Assembly (NCBI GenBank): GCA_025357635.1
Contig: JANXOV010000042.1
Span: 93,869 to 157,868, forward strand
Reading direction: 5' to 3'
DNA from: Pseudomonadota bacterium
Lineage (GTDB): Bacteria; Pseudomonadota; Gammaproteobacteria; Steroidobacterales; Steroidobacteraceae
Length of the DNA: 64,000 bases
In this document: positions 18,082 to 27,434 of the stretch, piece by piece
Layout of the letters: every line of letters begins with the position of its first letter
Numbering within the stretch: the first letter of the stretch is position 1
The notes under the pieces: model-generated
What the model was told of the DNA's origin: nothing
What the model saw: the letters and a program-made list of their open reading frames with translations, nothing else
Database searches by the model: none
Made by a program: the position numbers and the translations under genes

Positions 18082-20886
18082 GTGCGCAAACAAACGACTC
18101 TGGCAGGCCTCGCAGGCATCCTCGCCTCCGCCGCCACCGCATTAGCCGCAGAGCCCGCGGCATCCGCCGCCAGCGATCAATTGCAGGAAATCGTGGTCAC
18201 CGGCATTCGCGCCAGCCTCGGGCGGGCGCTGGATATGAAACGTGACGCGGCGACCATCATCGATTCCATTTCGGCTGAAGAACTGGGCAAGTTTCCCAGC
18301 CGCAACGTGGCCGATGCACTGATCAACATTCCCGGCATCACCGTGGAGAGAACCTCTGGCGGCGAAGGCCAGAACATCACCATCCGCGGCCTGGGCGGTG
18401 ATTTCAACATCACCACGCTCAACGGACGGATTCTGGCCACGGAAGACACGGGGCGGGAGTTCCGATTCGACGTCTTGCCATCTGAGATGATCAGCGGTAC
18501 CGACGTCTACAAGGCGGTTCAAGCCCAGAACCTGGAGGGCAGCCTCGGCGGCTCGGTGGATCTTCGCTCCGCGCGCCCCTTCGATTTCAAGGGGCTGCAT
18601 GTCGGCGGATCGGTGGAAGGCGAATACGGCGATCTGCCCAAAAAGTGGGGTAAGCGTTATAGCGGCGTCATCAGCAACACTTTCATGGATGACCGCCTGG
18701 GCGCGCTGCTGGTCGTGTCGTACTCCAAGCGCGACACGCGCACCGACAATCTGCACGAAATCTCAACGACTTCGGGCACCGAAACGGATTGGAACACCGA
18801 CTTCAACAACAACGGCGTCATCGACACCGATGGCAAGCCGTATTATTTCCCGCAGTTCTACAGCACCGGCGCCATCCTGAGCCAGCACGAGCGGCTGGGC
18901 GTATCGGGTGCGTTCCAATTCAAGATCACCGATCGCGCCCTGCTGACCATCGACGCGCTGCACACGCGCTACGATGCCTCGCAGCAGAACTACGCAAGCT
19001 CCAATCACATCACGCCGCGTGAGGATCAGAGCCCGGCCACGCTGGCGGATCCCGCAGCCCTAAAATGGATCCCCGGCACGGTCCGCGCCGATGCGAATGG
19101 CGTGATCACCAATTTCGACATGAACAATCTCACCGCCGAGGTGTTGGACGATGAGGTGGCCCGCGTCGTCAAAACCGATTTGTTCGGGGCCAACCTCAAA
19201 TGGGATGCCACCGATTCGCTGCACATCATCGCAGATGCTTATTTGTCGCAATCCAAGCGCGACAGCGGCGGCCAGAACCGCTTCGTGGTGGCGGGCATCC
19301 CCGGCGCGGACGCAACCTTCGCCGCGCGAGACAACGGCCTGCCCGACCTTGCCATCACGCTGCCCGGCAGCCGTTCGCTGGATCAGGCCACCAACGATGA
19401 CTACCGCGCGCACTACATCGGCATCGGCGGCGACAATCTTAAAGACCGCATCGTCGGCGGCAAGCTGGATTTCAAGCTGGACCTGGACCGCGGTTTCTCC
19501 AAGGCGCTCAAATTCGGCGTGAACCTCACCGATCGTACCAAGAAGAGCGAGGTCATCGACAACAACGACACGGCCTGCAACTTCTGCGGCTATCCGTTCA
19601 GCTTCGGCCAGATCGGCGCCAATGTCATCCAGCCGCCGGCGATCGACAATCTGCTGGGTGATCTGCCGGGGAATTTTCCGCGCCACTTTGCCACCTTTGA
19701 CATCGATACCTATCTGGCCTCGCTGTCGCGTGCCGAGAACAATCCGAACGTGCTCACGTACTGCCCGGATCCGGCCAACGGCTGCCCGCCGGCGCAGTAC
19801 CCCACCGGATACGCCACCCAGATTCTCAAGCCCGATCTGCCCGTATCCTTCCAGGTCAAGGAGAAGACCACCTCGGCCTACATCCAGGGCGAGTTTGCCG
19901 GCGAACGCTGGCGCGCCGATGCGGGCCTGCGACTGGTGCACACCAAGGTCACCTCCACCGGCTACTCGGTGGAACTCGCACCCGGCTTGATCAAGATTCC
20001 GGGCGCCTCGGCGGACTACATCGTGAACCTCACCGACCCGGTTCCGGTGAGCGGCGGCGGCAGCTACACCAAGGCGCTGCCGGCGGTGAATTTCGCCTAT
20101 GACCTGCGGCCCGATCTGCGCCTGCGGCTGGCGGCATCGAAGGTGATTTCCCGGCCTTCGCTGTTCCAACTGAGCACGTCGGTGGACTGGAGCAACTGGT
20201 CCTCGGGCTCCTTCATCACCTACCACGCTGGCAACCCGGACCTGAAGCCCACCGAGGCCAATCAATTCGATGCCTCGCTCGAATGGTACGTGTCGCCCCG
20301 CTCCTACCTAGCCGCGGCGGTGTTCTACAAGAAGGTGAAGAATTTCGTGCGTGATTTCGTGCCTGTCACCAAGACCTACACCGACTCGCAGACCGGTGTC
20401 ACCGTCACCTACGATGACGTGCAGGTGTTGAACGGCAACAGCGGCAAGGTCCGCGGCGCGGAAATTGGCGGGCAGTATCTGTTCGAGAACGGCCTGGGTG
20501 TGGTTGCCAACCTCACCGCCACCACCTCCAGCTCCGAAGTCGACGGCGTGAGCGGCAAGCTGCCCGGCGTCATCCCGCATTCGTACAATGTGAAGCTGCT
20601 GTACGAAAAACACGGCTGGAGCAATCAGCTGTCCTACAGCTACGCATCATCGTTCACGCACGATCTGGACTCGCCCTATGTCGCGGGACTGCCCATCGTC
20701 TCGGATGCCTACAAGGAGCTGTCGGCCACCATCAGCTACGAGATCGGATCGCACGTCACGGTGTTCGTCGAAGGCACGAACCTGTTGAAGAACGCCGATG
20801 CGCGCTTCTCAACCTTCCGCAACGTGCCTGCCTATTACGAGGCTTGGGGGCGCGCCTACTTCGTCGGCGTGCGCGCGCGGTTGTGA
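18082..20886 (+). CDS. TonB-dependent outer-membrane receptor
   Basis: A 934-residue protein with a signal peptide (about 1-22), a TonB-box-like start of the mature part (LQEIVVTGIRASL, about 34-46), a plug domain (FPSRNVADALINIPGITVER, ITIRGLGGDFN) and a long beta-barrel ending YFVGVRARL with the terminal aromatic/hydrophobic pattern of outer-membrane proteins. It belongs to the group with the DALINIPGITVER plug seen in Xanthomonas and Caulobacter carbohydrate loci. It starts at GTG 18082 with AGGGGA upstream. The downstream aga genes suggest a galactosamine-containing substrate. Confidence 0.93.
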   Translation: MRKQTTLAGLAGILASAATALAAEPAASAASDQLQEIVVTGIRASLGRALDMKRDAATIIDSISAEELGKFPSRNVADALINIPGITVERTSGGEGQNITIRGLGGDFNITTLNGRILATEDTGREFRFDVLPSEMISGTDVYKAVQAQNLEGSLGGSVDLRSARPFDFKGLHVGGSVEGEYGDLPKKWGKRYSGVISNTFMDDRLGALLVVSYSKRDTRTDNLHEISTTSGTETDWNTDFNNNGVIDTDGKPYYFPQFYSTGAILSQHERLGVSGAFQFKITDRALLTIDALHTRYDASQQNYASSNHITPREDQSPATLADPAALKWIPGTVRADANGVITNFDMNNLTAEVLDDEVARVVKTDLFGANLKWDATDSLHIIADAYLSQSKRDSGGQNRFVVAGIPGADATFAARDNGLPDLAITLPGSRSLDQATNDDYRAHYIGIGGDNLKDRIVGGKLDFKLDLDRGFSKALKFGVNLTDRTKKSEVIDNNDTACNFCGYPFSFGQIGANVIQPPAIDNLLGDLPGNFPRHFATFDIDTYLASLSRAENNPNVLTYCPDPANGCPPAQYPTGYATQILKPDLPVSFQVKEKTTSAYIQGEFAGERWRADAGLRLVHTKVTSTGYSVELAPGLIKIPGASADYIVNLTDPVPVSGGGSYTKALPAVNFAYDLRPDLRLRLAASKVISRPSLFQLSTSVDWSNWSSGSFITYHAGNPDLKPTEANQFDASLEWYVSPRSYLAAAVFYKKVKNFVRDFVPVTKTYTDSQTGVTVTYDDVQVLNGNSGKVRGAEIGGQYLFENGLGVVANLTATTSSSEVDGVSGKLPGVIPHSYNVKLLYEKHGWSNQLSYSYASSFTHDLDSPYVAGLPIVSDAYKELSATISYEIGSHVTVFVEGTNLLKNADARFSTFRNVPAYYEAWGRAYFVGVRARL

Positions 20887-20908
20887 TCCTCAACGGAACC
20901 GCGTTCGC

Positions 20909-21802
20909 ATGAACGGCAAGCCCTGGCTCACCTACGCCCTGGTAACCACCGTGTTCTGGGGCGTGTGGGGCGCATTCGCAGGCGTACCGGCGCAGAACGG
21001 CTTCCCGGAAACGCTCACCTACTGCGTATGGGCGTTGACCATGATTCCGCCCGCGCTGTTCGCGCTGCGCAAAGCGGGCTGGAATCTGCAATGCGACGGC
21101 AAGTCAATTTTTCTCGGCTCGCTGGTGGGCCTGCTAGGGGCCGGTGGACAGATGCTTCTGTTCAAGGCGCTGCAATCCGGGCCGCCCTACCTGATCTTCC
21201 CGCTGATCGCACTGTCGCCGGTGATCACCATCGTGCTGTCGATGCTGGTGTTGAAGGAGCGCGTGCGCAAGCTGGGCGCCATCGGCATCCTGCTTGCGCT
21301 GCTGTCGCTGCCGCTGTTCGACTATTCGCCTGGGCACGAGCATGCAAGCTTTGCAGCCGTTTGGTTCGTGTATGCGCTGATCATCCTGGCAAGCTGGGGC
21401 GTGCAAGCCTTTTTCATGCGCTTCGCCAATCGCAGCATGACGGCCGAAAGCATCTTCTTCTACATGATGCTGACCGGTCTGCTGCTGATTCCCTTCGCAC
21501 TCAGGCTCACCGATTTCTCGCAGCCCATCAACTATGGCGCCGGCGGCCCGTGGCTGGCGGCAGCGGTGCAGACATTGAACTCCATCGGCGCGCTCACGCT
21601 GGTGTACGCCTTCCGCCATGGCCGCGCCATTGTTGTTTCACCGCTGGCCAACGCCGGCGCGCCGTTGATCACGGCAATCATTTCACTGATCCTTGTGGGT
21701 GTCGTGCCGCAGCCGCTGAAAGTGGCGGGCATCGTGCTCGCCTTCTTTGCCGCATCGCTGCTCGCCATCGAACCCGAAGACGTTGCGCCTGCGACAGCAT
21801 GA
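20909..21802 (+). CDS. DMT/EamA-type inner-membrane permease
   Basis: A 297-residue membrane protein with about ten hydrophobic helices in two EamA-like halves (LTYALVTTVFWGVWGAFAGV; the later AGIVLAFFAASLLAIEP end). The start is 20909 (MNGKPWLTYAL), 22 nt after the receptor gene; the frame is open upstream but overlaps that gene. Location between a sugar receptor and aga genes suggests it imports the sugar. It is not the MFS-type AgaP known from other GalNAc loci, so the substrate is inferred only from context. Confidence 0.8.
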   Translation: MNGKPWLTYALVTTVFWGVWGAFAGVPAQNGFPETLTYCVWALTMIPPALFALRKAGWNLQCDGKSIFLGSLVGLLGAGGQMLLFKALQSGPPYLIFPLIALSPVITIVLSMLVLKERVRKLGAIGILLALLSLPLFDYSPGHEHASFAAVWFVYALIILASWGVQAFFMRFANRSMTAESIFFYMMLTGLLLIPFALRLTDFSQPINYGAGGPWLAAAVQTLNSIGALTLVYAFRHGRAIVVSPLANAGAPLITAIISLILVGVVPQPLKVAGIVLAFFAASLLAIEPEDVAPATA

Positions 21803-21821
21803 GCCGGCAGAGAGCATCCGC

Positions 21822-23105
21822 ATGAACTTCGTTCTCGACGCCGTGCGTCGTCACAAGCAAGGCGGCGGCGGCGTATTTTCGGTGTGCTCGGCGCACCCAC
21901 TGGTCATCGAAGCCGCGCTGCGGCACGCTCGCGAGCGCGGCGGCTGTGCGTTGATCGAAGCCACGTCCAATCAGGTCGATCAGAACGGCGGCTACACCGG
22001 GATGAAGCCCAGGGATTTCGCCGCCTACATCCATGCGATTGCAGCCAATGCCGGCCTGCCGGCCGGGCGTGTGCTGCTTGGCGGGGATCACCTCGGCCCC
22101 AACACCTGGCAACATCTGCACGCCAATGAAGCCATGGCCCATGCGACCGTACTGGTGCAGCAATACGTCGAGGCCGGGTTTCGCAAAATCCACCTGGACT
22201 GTTCCATGGCATGCGCCGGTGATCCGGCGCCGCTGGGCGATGAGATCATCGCGCGGCGCGCGGCGCAGCTGGCCGCGGCGGCTGAGGCCGCGTGGCGCAA
22301 CAGCGGCGGCGAACCGCCCATTTACATCGTCGGCTCCGAGGTGCCGGTGCCCGGCGGTGCGCACGAAACACTGAATGAGCTGGCCGTCACCACGCCCGAA
22401 GCGGCCGCGGCCACCATCGCCGCCCATCAGCGCGCCTTCGATGCACTGGGAATCGCAGAGGCCTGGCCGCGCGTCATCGGCCTGGTGGTGCAACCGGGCG
22501 TGGAGTTCGATCATCACACGGTCATCGACTACGCACCGGCGGCCGCCGCGCGGCTGAGCCGGCATATCGAGCAGTATCCCACCATGGTGTACGAGGCTCA
22601 CTCGACCGACTATCAGACCACCGCCGCACTGCGCTGCCTGGTGCGCGATCACTTCGCCATTCTCAAAGTGGGACCCGGCCTGAGCTTCGCGATGCGCGAG
22701 GCGCTATGGGCTTTGGACCGCATCGAATCCGAGTGGCTTGGCGCGGACGTCGGCGCGGGACTCAAAGCCACGGTGCTTGAGGCCATGCGGCGCGATCCCC
22801 GCCACTGGATCAAATATTACTCCGACCGCAGTCCCGAGCAGTTGCTGCTCGACCAGCAGTACAGCCTGAGTGACCGCATCCGCTACTACTGGCCCGTGCC
22901 TGAGGTGCAAGCCGCACTGACGCGGCTGCTCGCCAATCTGCAGGCTTCCCCGCCGCCACTGGCCCTGGTGAGTCAGTACATGCCGGAAGAATACGAAGCA
23001 GTGCGCAGCGCAGGACTGGCTTTGAACGGCCGGGACCTGATTCTGCATCGCATCGGGCGCGTGCTGAATGGCTATGCCGGCGCCTGCGCATCGGGTGCCG
23101 CATGA
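21822..23105 (+). CDS. agaZ: AgaZ/GatZ/KbaZ family protein (tagatose phosphate step)
   Basis: A 427-residue protein of the GatZ/KbaZ family, first described as the non-catalytic subunit of class II tagatose-1,6-bisphosphate aldolase; in some GalNAc pathways it has been assigned as tagatose-6-phosphate kinase. Family segments: IEATSNQVDQNGGYTGMKP, LLGGDHLGPNTW, VYEAHSTDYQT, ILKVGPGLSFAMREALWALD. The start is 21822, 19 nt after the permease. No AgaY/KbaY aldolase is in the window. It overlaps agaS by 4 nt. Confidence 0.88.
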   Translation: MNFVLDAVRRHKQGGGGVFSVCSAHPLVIEAALRHARERGGCALIEATSNQVDQNGGYTGMKPRDFAAYIHAIAANAGLPAGRVLLGGDHLGPNTWQHLHANEAMAHATVLVQQYVEAGFRKIHLDCSMACAGDPAPLGDEIIARRAAQLAAAAEAAWRNSGGEPPIYIVGSEVPVPGGAHETLNELAVTTPEAAAATIAAHQRAFDALGIAEAWPRVIGLVVQPGVEFDHHTVIDYAPAAAARLSRHIEQYPTMVYEAHSTDYQTTAALRCLVRDHFAILKVGPGLSFAMREALWALDRIESEWLGADVGAGLKATVLEAMRRDPRHWIKYYSDRSPEQLLLDQQYSLSDRIRYYWPVPEVQAALTRLLANLQASPPPLALVSQYMPEEYEAVRSAGLALNGRDLILHRIGRVLNGYAGACASGAA

Positions 23106-24259
23106 ACGGGCAGCACCTGGGCATCGGCGAAGCGGAACTGGAGCGCCGGCGCGCCCTGTGGACGGCGCGCGAAATCCAACAGCAGCCGCGGGCCTGGCGC
23201 CGCACCCAGGATATGCTGCGCGGTCAGGCCGCCCCCATCGAGGCTTTCCTGAAGCCGCTGATGGCGATAGACACGCTGCGCATCATTCTGACCGGCGCAG
23301 GCTCCTCCGCCTACATCGGCGAATGTCTCGCGCCACAACTGTCGCGAACGCTGAACCGGCGCGTCGAAGCCATCGCCACCACGGATCTGGTCAGCGGTCC
23401 GCGCGACTATCTGCAGCGCCAGCTGCCCACGCTGCTGGTATCGTTCGGCCGCTCCGGCAACAGCCCTGAGAGCATCGCCGCAGCGCAAGCCGCCGAGCAG
23501 CTGGTCGAGAACTGCCATCAACTCATCATCACCTGCAACGCGCAAGGGCAGCTGTACCGCCGCGCCGCCGTCGATCCCCACAGCCTGCCGCTGCTGCTGC
23601 CCGAGGAGACGCACGACCGCAGCTTCGCCATGACCTCGAGCTTCAGCGCCATGCTGCTTGCGGGCAGGCTCGCCCTGTCCGGTCCGATGACCGGCGACCC
23701 CGTGGCGCCACTGATGGCGGCCGGCGAGCGCGTGCTGTCGCAATACGCGCCGGCCTTGCGGGAACTGGCGGCGCGGCAGCACGCGCGCGTGGTGTTCCTT
23801 GGAAGCAAGGGGCTGCAGGGGCTGGCTCGGGAAGCGTCGCTGAAACTGATGGAATTGACCGACGGCGAGGTGGTGACGCTGGCCGACTCGCCGCTGGGAT
23901 TCCGGCATGGCCCCAAGACCATCATCCATGCGGACACGCTGGTGTTCGTGTTCCTGTCGAACGATCAGCTGACCCGCCGCTACGATCTGGATCTGGCGCG
24001 CGAACTGCGCCGCGATGCGCGCGCCAACCGCATCATCACCATCGGCGCTCAGCCCGATCCGGACTGCCCGTCGCAGGATCATCTGCTGCTGCCGGAACTG
24101 GCGTTGGTCAACGACAGCGAACTGATGCCCGCGTTTGTGATGTTCGCGCAAATTTACGCCTTCCACCGCGCGTTGTGCCTGGCCAACTCTCCGGACAGCC
24201 CCAGCGCCAGCGGCACAGTGAACCGCGTGGTACAAGGCGTTACCATTCATTCCTTTTGA
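23102..24259 (+). CDS. agaS: AgaS, galactosamine-6-phosphate deaminase/isomerase (SIS domains)
   Basis: A 385-residue protein with two SIS sugar-phosphate isomerase domains. LTGAGSSAYIGECLAPQL and LVSFGRSGNSPESIAAAQ form the phosphosugar pocket of the first; the second includes FLGSKGLQGLAREASLKLME and FRHGPKTIIHADTLV. It matches AgaS, which converts galactosamine-6-phosphate to tagatose-6-phosphate plus ammonia. Start ATG 23102 overlaps agaZ by 4 nt (ATGA), so expression is coupled. Confidence 0.9.
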   Translation: MNGQHLGIGEAELERRRALWTAREIQQQPRAWRRTQDMLRGQAAPIEAFLKPLMAIDTLRIILTGAGSSAYIGECLAPQLSRTLNRRVEAIATTDLVSGPRDYLQRQLPTLLVSFGRSGNSPESIAAAQAAEQLVENCHQLIITCNAQGQLYRRAAVDPHSLPLLLPEETHDRSFAMTSSFSAMLLAGRLALSGPMTGDPVAPLMAAGERVLSQYAPALRELAARQHARVVFLGSKGLQGLAREASLKLMELTDGEVVTLADSPLGFRHGPKTIIHADTLVFVFLSNDQLTRRYDLDLARELRRDARANRIITIGAQPDPDCPSQDHLLLPELALVNDSELMPAFVMFAQIYAFHRALCLANSPDSPSASGTVNRVVQGVTIHSF

Positions 24260-24274
24260 CGCAAAGGGCAGCCC

Positions 24275-25240
24275 ATGTTCCTGGGAGTCGACGGTGGCGG
24301 CAGCAAGACCGAGTTCGTGCTGCTCGATGCAGACGGGCGGTTGCTCGCCCGGCACCAGCAAACCGGCAGCTATTACATCCAGGTGGGCATGGACGAGGTG
24401 CGGCGCGTCGTGATGCACGGCACCGGCGAGGTGTTGCGCGAAGCCGGCGCAGCGCCCTCTGGCGTCACATTCGCGTTCTTCGGCCTGCCGGCGCACGGTG
24501 AAGATCAGGAGCACACCGCCACGCTCGATGAGTTGCCGCGCGCCATTCTGGCGGCGGATCGCTATCGCTGCGGCAACGACATGATCTGCGGCTGGGCCGG
24601 CTCACTGGGCTGCCGCGAGGGCATCAATGTCGTGGCCGGCACCGGCTCCATCTGCTACGGCGAACGCGCCGGCCGCAGCGCGCGCTGCGGCGGCTGGGGC
24701 GAACTGTTCAGCGATGAAGGCTCCGCGTACTGGATCGCCCGCGAAGGACTCGCCCTGTTTTCGAAAATGAGCGACGGCCGGCTTCCGCGTGGCCCGCTGC
24801 ACGCGCTGCTGGTCAAGCAGCTGACGCTCATTGAGGACTTGTATCTCACCGATCTGATCTACAACGGCTGGAAGCAGGAGCGCAACCGGATCGCGGCGCT
24901 GTCGCAATGGGTCAAGGACGCGGCGGATGCCGGAGATGAAACGGCGCGCGATGTGTTCCGGCGCGCCGGCATCGAGCTGGCGGCGCTGATCGGCGCCACG
25001 CGCCGCAAGCTTGGCTTCGACGAATCCGCACCGGTGCCCGTCTCGTACTCCGGCGGCGCCTTCAATGCCGGCGGCTGGCTGCTGGAGCCGATGATGGGGG
25101 CATTGCACGGCGACTACGCGCACTATGCGCTGCAACGCCCGCGATTCTCGCCCGCCATCGGCGCCGCTTTGTATGCGGCGCGCTGCGCCGGCACGGCATT
25201 CGGGGAGCCGGCGCTGCGCAGGCTGGAGCAGGATTCGTAG
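24275..25240 (+). CDS. agaK: N-acetylhexosamine kinase, AgaK-type (BadF/BadG ATPase family)
   Basis: A 321-residue ASKHA-fold kinase with the phosphate-1 loop FLGVDGGGSKTEFVLL at the N-terminus, the phosphate-2 region INVVAGTGSICYG and GGWGELFSDEGSAYWIARE in the sugar-binding part. The family includes N-acetylglucosamine and N-acetylgalactosamine kinases. Placement 15 nt after agaS points to the GalNAc or GalN role. No deacetylase (AgaA) is in the locus, so if the substrate is GalNAc an enzyme such as NagA elsewhere must remove the acetyl group. Confidence 0.85.
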   Translation: MFLGVDGGGSKTEFVLLDADGRLLARHQQTGSYYIQVGMDEVRRVVMHGTGEVLREAGAAPSGVTFAFFGLPAHGEDQEHTATLDELPRAILAADRYRCGNDMICGWAGSLGCREGINVVAGTGSICYGERAGRSARCGGWGELFSDEGSAYWIAREGLALFSKMSDGRLPRGPLHALLVKQLTLIEDLYLTDLIYNGWKQERNRIAALSQWVKDAADAGDETARDVFRRAGIELAALIGATRRKLGFDESAPVPVSYSGGAFNAGGWLLEPMMGALHGDYAHYALQRPRFSPAIGAALYAARCAGTAFGEPALRRLEQDS

Positions 25241-25247
25241 CGGCGGG

Positions 25248-26024
25248 CTACAGCGGCACGCGGATCACATCGACGCCGATGTCCGTGAGCGCTGCGAGCA
25301 CATCGCGCGCGATGCGTTCATCCGTGATCAATTTGTCGATGCGCGAGGGCTCCAGGATCCGGTGCAGGCAGACTTTGCCGAACTTTGAGGAATCCATCAC
25401 CACGATGATCTCGGCGGCGGCTTCGCACATCATGCGATTCAACACCGCCTCGGGCTCGAAATGCGTGCTGACGCCCTTGGCCAGATCAAAGCCATCGACA
25501 CCCAGGAACAACTTGTCCACCGACAGATCGCGCATCCCATGCTCGGCCTGCGACCCATACAGCGACATGTTCTTGCGCCGCAGGGCGCCGCCCAGCATGA
25601 GCAGGTTGATCTTTTCGTGCGCGGCAATCTCATTCGCGATGGCCAAATCGTTGGTCAGAACGGTCAGCTCCATTTCCTTGGGAAGGTGCACGGCGATCTG
25701 CAGCGTGGTGGTGCCGGAATCCAGCACAATGGCATCGCCCACCGCCACCATCGCTGCCGCCATCTTGCCGATGGCGGCCTTCTCAGCCGCGAAGCGCTGC
25801 CGCTTGGTCTCCAGCGCCGCTTCGGGCGCGGAGGTTTGTCGTTCGCGCAACACCGCGCCGCCATAGGCGCGGGCCGCCATGCCGATGCGCGCAAGAAAGC
25901 CCAGGTCCTGGCGGATGGTCTGCGTGGAAACCTGGAATAGTTGCGACAGCGCGTTGACCTGAACGCTGCCCTGCTCACGCAGCAGGGTGAGGATTTTTTC
26001 GCGGCGTTTACTGGTGTCACGCAT
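25248..26024 (-). CDS. agaR: DeoR-family repressor, probably AgaR
   Basis: A 258-residue regulator. The N-terminal helix-turn-helix (KRREKILTLLREQGSVQVNA, QLFQVSTQTIRQDLGFLARI) is followed by the DeoR sugar-phosphate sensor domain (VLDSGTTTLQIAVHLP, LGVDGFDLAKGVSTHFEPEA, VVMDSSKFGKV). The start is placed at 26024 (MRDTSKRREKIL); an alternative is 26063. It faces the agaZSK genes, converging at 25240, and probably represses the receptor-led transcript until an amino-sugar phosphate appears. Confidence 0.85.
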   Translation of the reverse strand: MRDTSKRREKILTLLREQGSVQVNALSQLFQVSTQTIRQDLGFLARIGMAARAYGGAVLRERQTSAPEAALETKRQRFAAEKAAIGKMAAAMVAVGDAIVLDSGTTTLQIAVHLPKEMELTVLTNDLAIANEIAAHEKINLLMLGGALRRKNMSLYGSQAEHGMRDLSVDKLFLGVDGFDLAKGVSTHFEPEAVLNRMMCEAAAEIIVVMDSSKFGKVCLHRILEPSRIDKLITDERIARDVLAALTDIGVDVIRVPL

Positions 26025-26123
26025 GGGCGGGGCAGTATTGCCAAGAACGGCCGGCGAAAGCAACCGCGCACTGCGCTAACATTGAGCCTCAAGCCTCGCC
26101 ATTGAGATCAAGGGGAATTCCAC

Positions 26124-27434
26124 ATGAACCTGTCTGCCACCGCGCCCAAGATGGCGCTCGCGTTGCTGGGACTGCTGAGCGCTGCGTTGCACGCCGCCGA
26201 CGCGCCGGCCGCCAGGCCCGAAGAATCGGGATTCTCGGCGCAACGCATCGCCGCCATCGATCACTTTTATGAACAGCAAGTGCAGCACGGCGACATGGCC
26301 GGGATGGTGCTGCTGATTGCCCGACACGGCAGGATCGTGCATCAGAGCGCGATCGGTTATGCGGATCTGGTGACCCGCAAGCCGCTGACGACCGATGCGC
26401 TGTACCGCTGGTACTCCATGACCAAGCCGCTCACCTCCACGGCATTGATGATGCTGTACGAACAAGGCCGCTTTCAGCTGCAGGACCCGGTCTCGAAGTA
26501 CCTGCCGGAATTCGCCACCCTGCGCGTGCTGCGCAAGCCCGACGGCCCGCTCACCGACACGGTGCCGTTGGAGCGGGTGCTCACCGTTCAGGACGTGATG
26601 CGGCATACGGCCGGGTTCACCCATGGACTGGGCGCAGATGCCTACGAGTTATCGTATAACGACGCCGGCGTGTTCGGCGTGGACGTGACGCTGTCGGAGA
26701 TGATGAAAAAACTCGCCGCCATTCCGCTGCACCGGCAGCCGGGCACCGCGTTCGAGTACGGCGTAGGCCCCGACATTCAGGCACGACTGGTGGAGGTGCT
26801 GTCCGGGCTGCCCTTCGATGAGTATCTGCGGCGCAATCTGTTCGAACCACTCAAGATGAAGGACAGCGGGTTCTATGCCGCGGGCGATTCCGCCAAGCGC
26901 CTGGTGCCGGTGTCCTGGTGGAACAAGCAGGGAAAGCTTGTTCCGCTGGACGGGCCGCATGGCCATCCCGACGGCGGCTTTCTCGTACAGCCCTGGTCGG
27001 TGAACAGCTATACGGTGAATCACCTGCGCAAGGGCGGCAGCTTTGGCCTCATCGGCACGGCCGAGGACTACTGGCGCTTCGCGCAGATGATGGCCAATGG
27101 CGGACAACTCGACGGCATCCGCATCCTGAGTCCGCGCACGGTGGCCTACATGACGCGCGATCACCTGGGCAGCATCGAAATGCCCGCCGACAGCGGCGGC
27201 AGCAGCGGCATGGGATTTGGTCTGGGCTTCGCGGTGATCAAGGACCCGGCCATCGCCGGCGAGATGAGCTCGGTGGGCACGTACACCTGGGCCGGCGCAG
27301 CCGCGACCTATTTCTGGGTCGATCCCAAGGAAGACCTGGTGGTGGTGGCGCTGACCCAGCTCATGGAGGCGCCGGCAGCGGAGCCGCTGTGGAGACAGCT
27401 GCGTGCGCTGGTGTACTCAGCGCTGATCGACTGA
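26124..27434 (+). CDS. Exported serine hydrolase of the beta-lactamase/PBP-like family
   Basis: A 436-residue protein with a signal peptide (about 1-24, cleavage after LHA-ADA). The catalytic SxxK is SMTK, Ser98 to Lys101. A downstream YGVGPDIQA element is in the usual position of the second motif. These S12-like enzymes cover D-aminopeptidases, esterases and beta-lactamase homologues; the substrate is not determined. Its 3' end overlaps the convergent GH36 gene by 18 nt. It is divergent from agaR and lies among other exported hydrolases. Confidence 0.88.
   Translation: MNLSATAPKMALALLGLLSAALHAADAPAARPEESGFSAQRIAAIDHFYEQQVQHGDMAGMVLLIARHGRIVHQSAIGYADLVTRKPLTTDALYRWYSMTKPLTSTALMMLYEQGRFQLQDPVSKYLPEFATLRVLRKPDGPLTDTVPLERVLTVQDVMRHTAGFTHGLGADAYELSYNDAGVFGVDVTLSEMMKKLAAIPLHRQPGTAFEYGVGPDIQARLVEVLSGLPFDEYLRRNLFEPLKMKDSGFYAAGDSAKRLVPVSWWNKQGKLVPLDGPHGHPDGGFLVQPWSVNSYTVNHLRKGGSFGLIGTAEDYWRFAQMMANGGQLDGIRILSPRTVAYMTRDHLGSIEMPADSGGSSGMGFGLGFAVIKDPAIAGEMSSVGTYTWAGAAATYFWVDPKEDLVVVALTQLMEAPAAEPLWRQLRALVYSALID

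Noticed and set aside
19060..20265. A 401-codon open frame opposite the TonB-dependent receptor
   Set aside because: Covers a well-supported receptor gene, with no recognisable family or ribosome-binding site.
23072..24514. A 480-codon open frame opposite agaS/agaK
   Set aside because: Spans two coupled real genes on the other strand; composition is typical of antisense high-GC frames.
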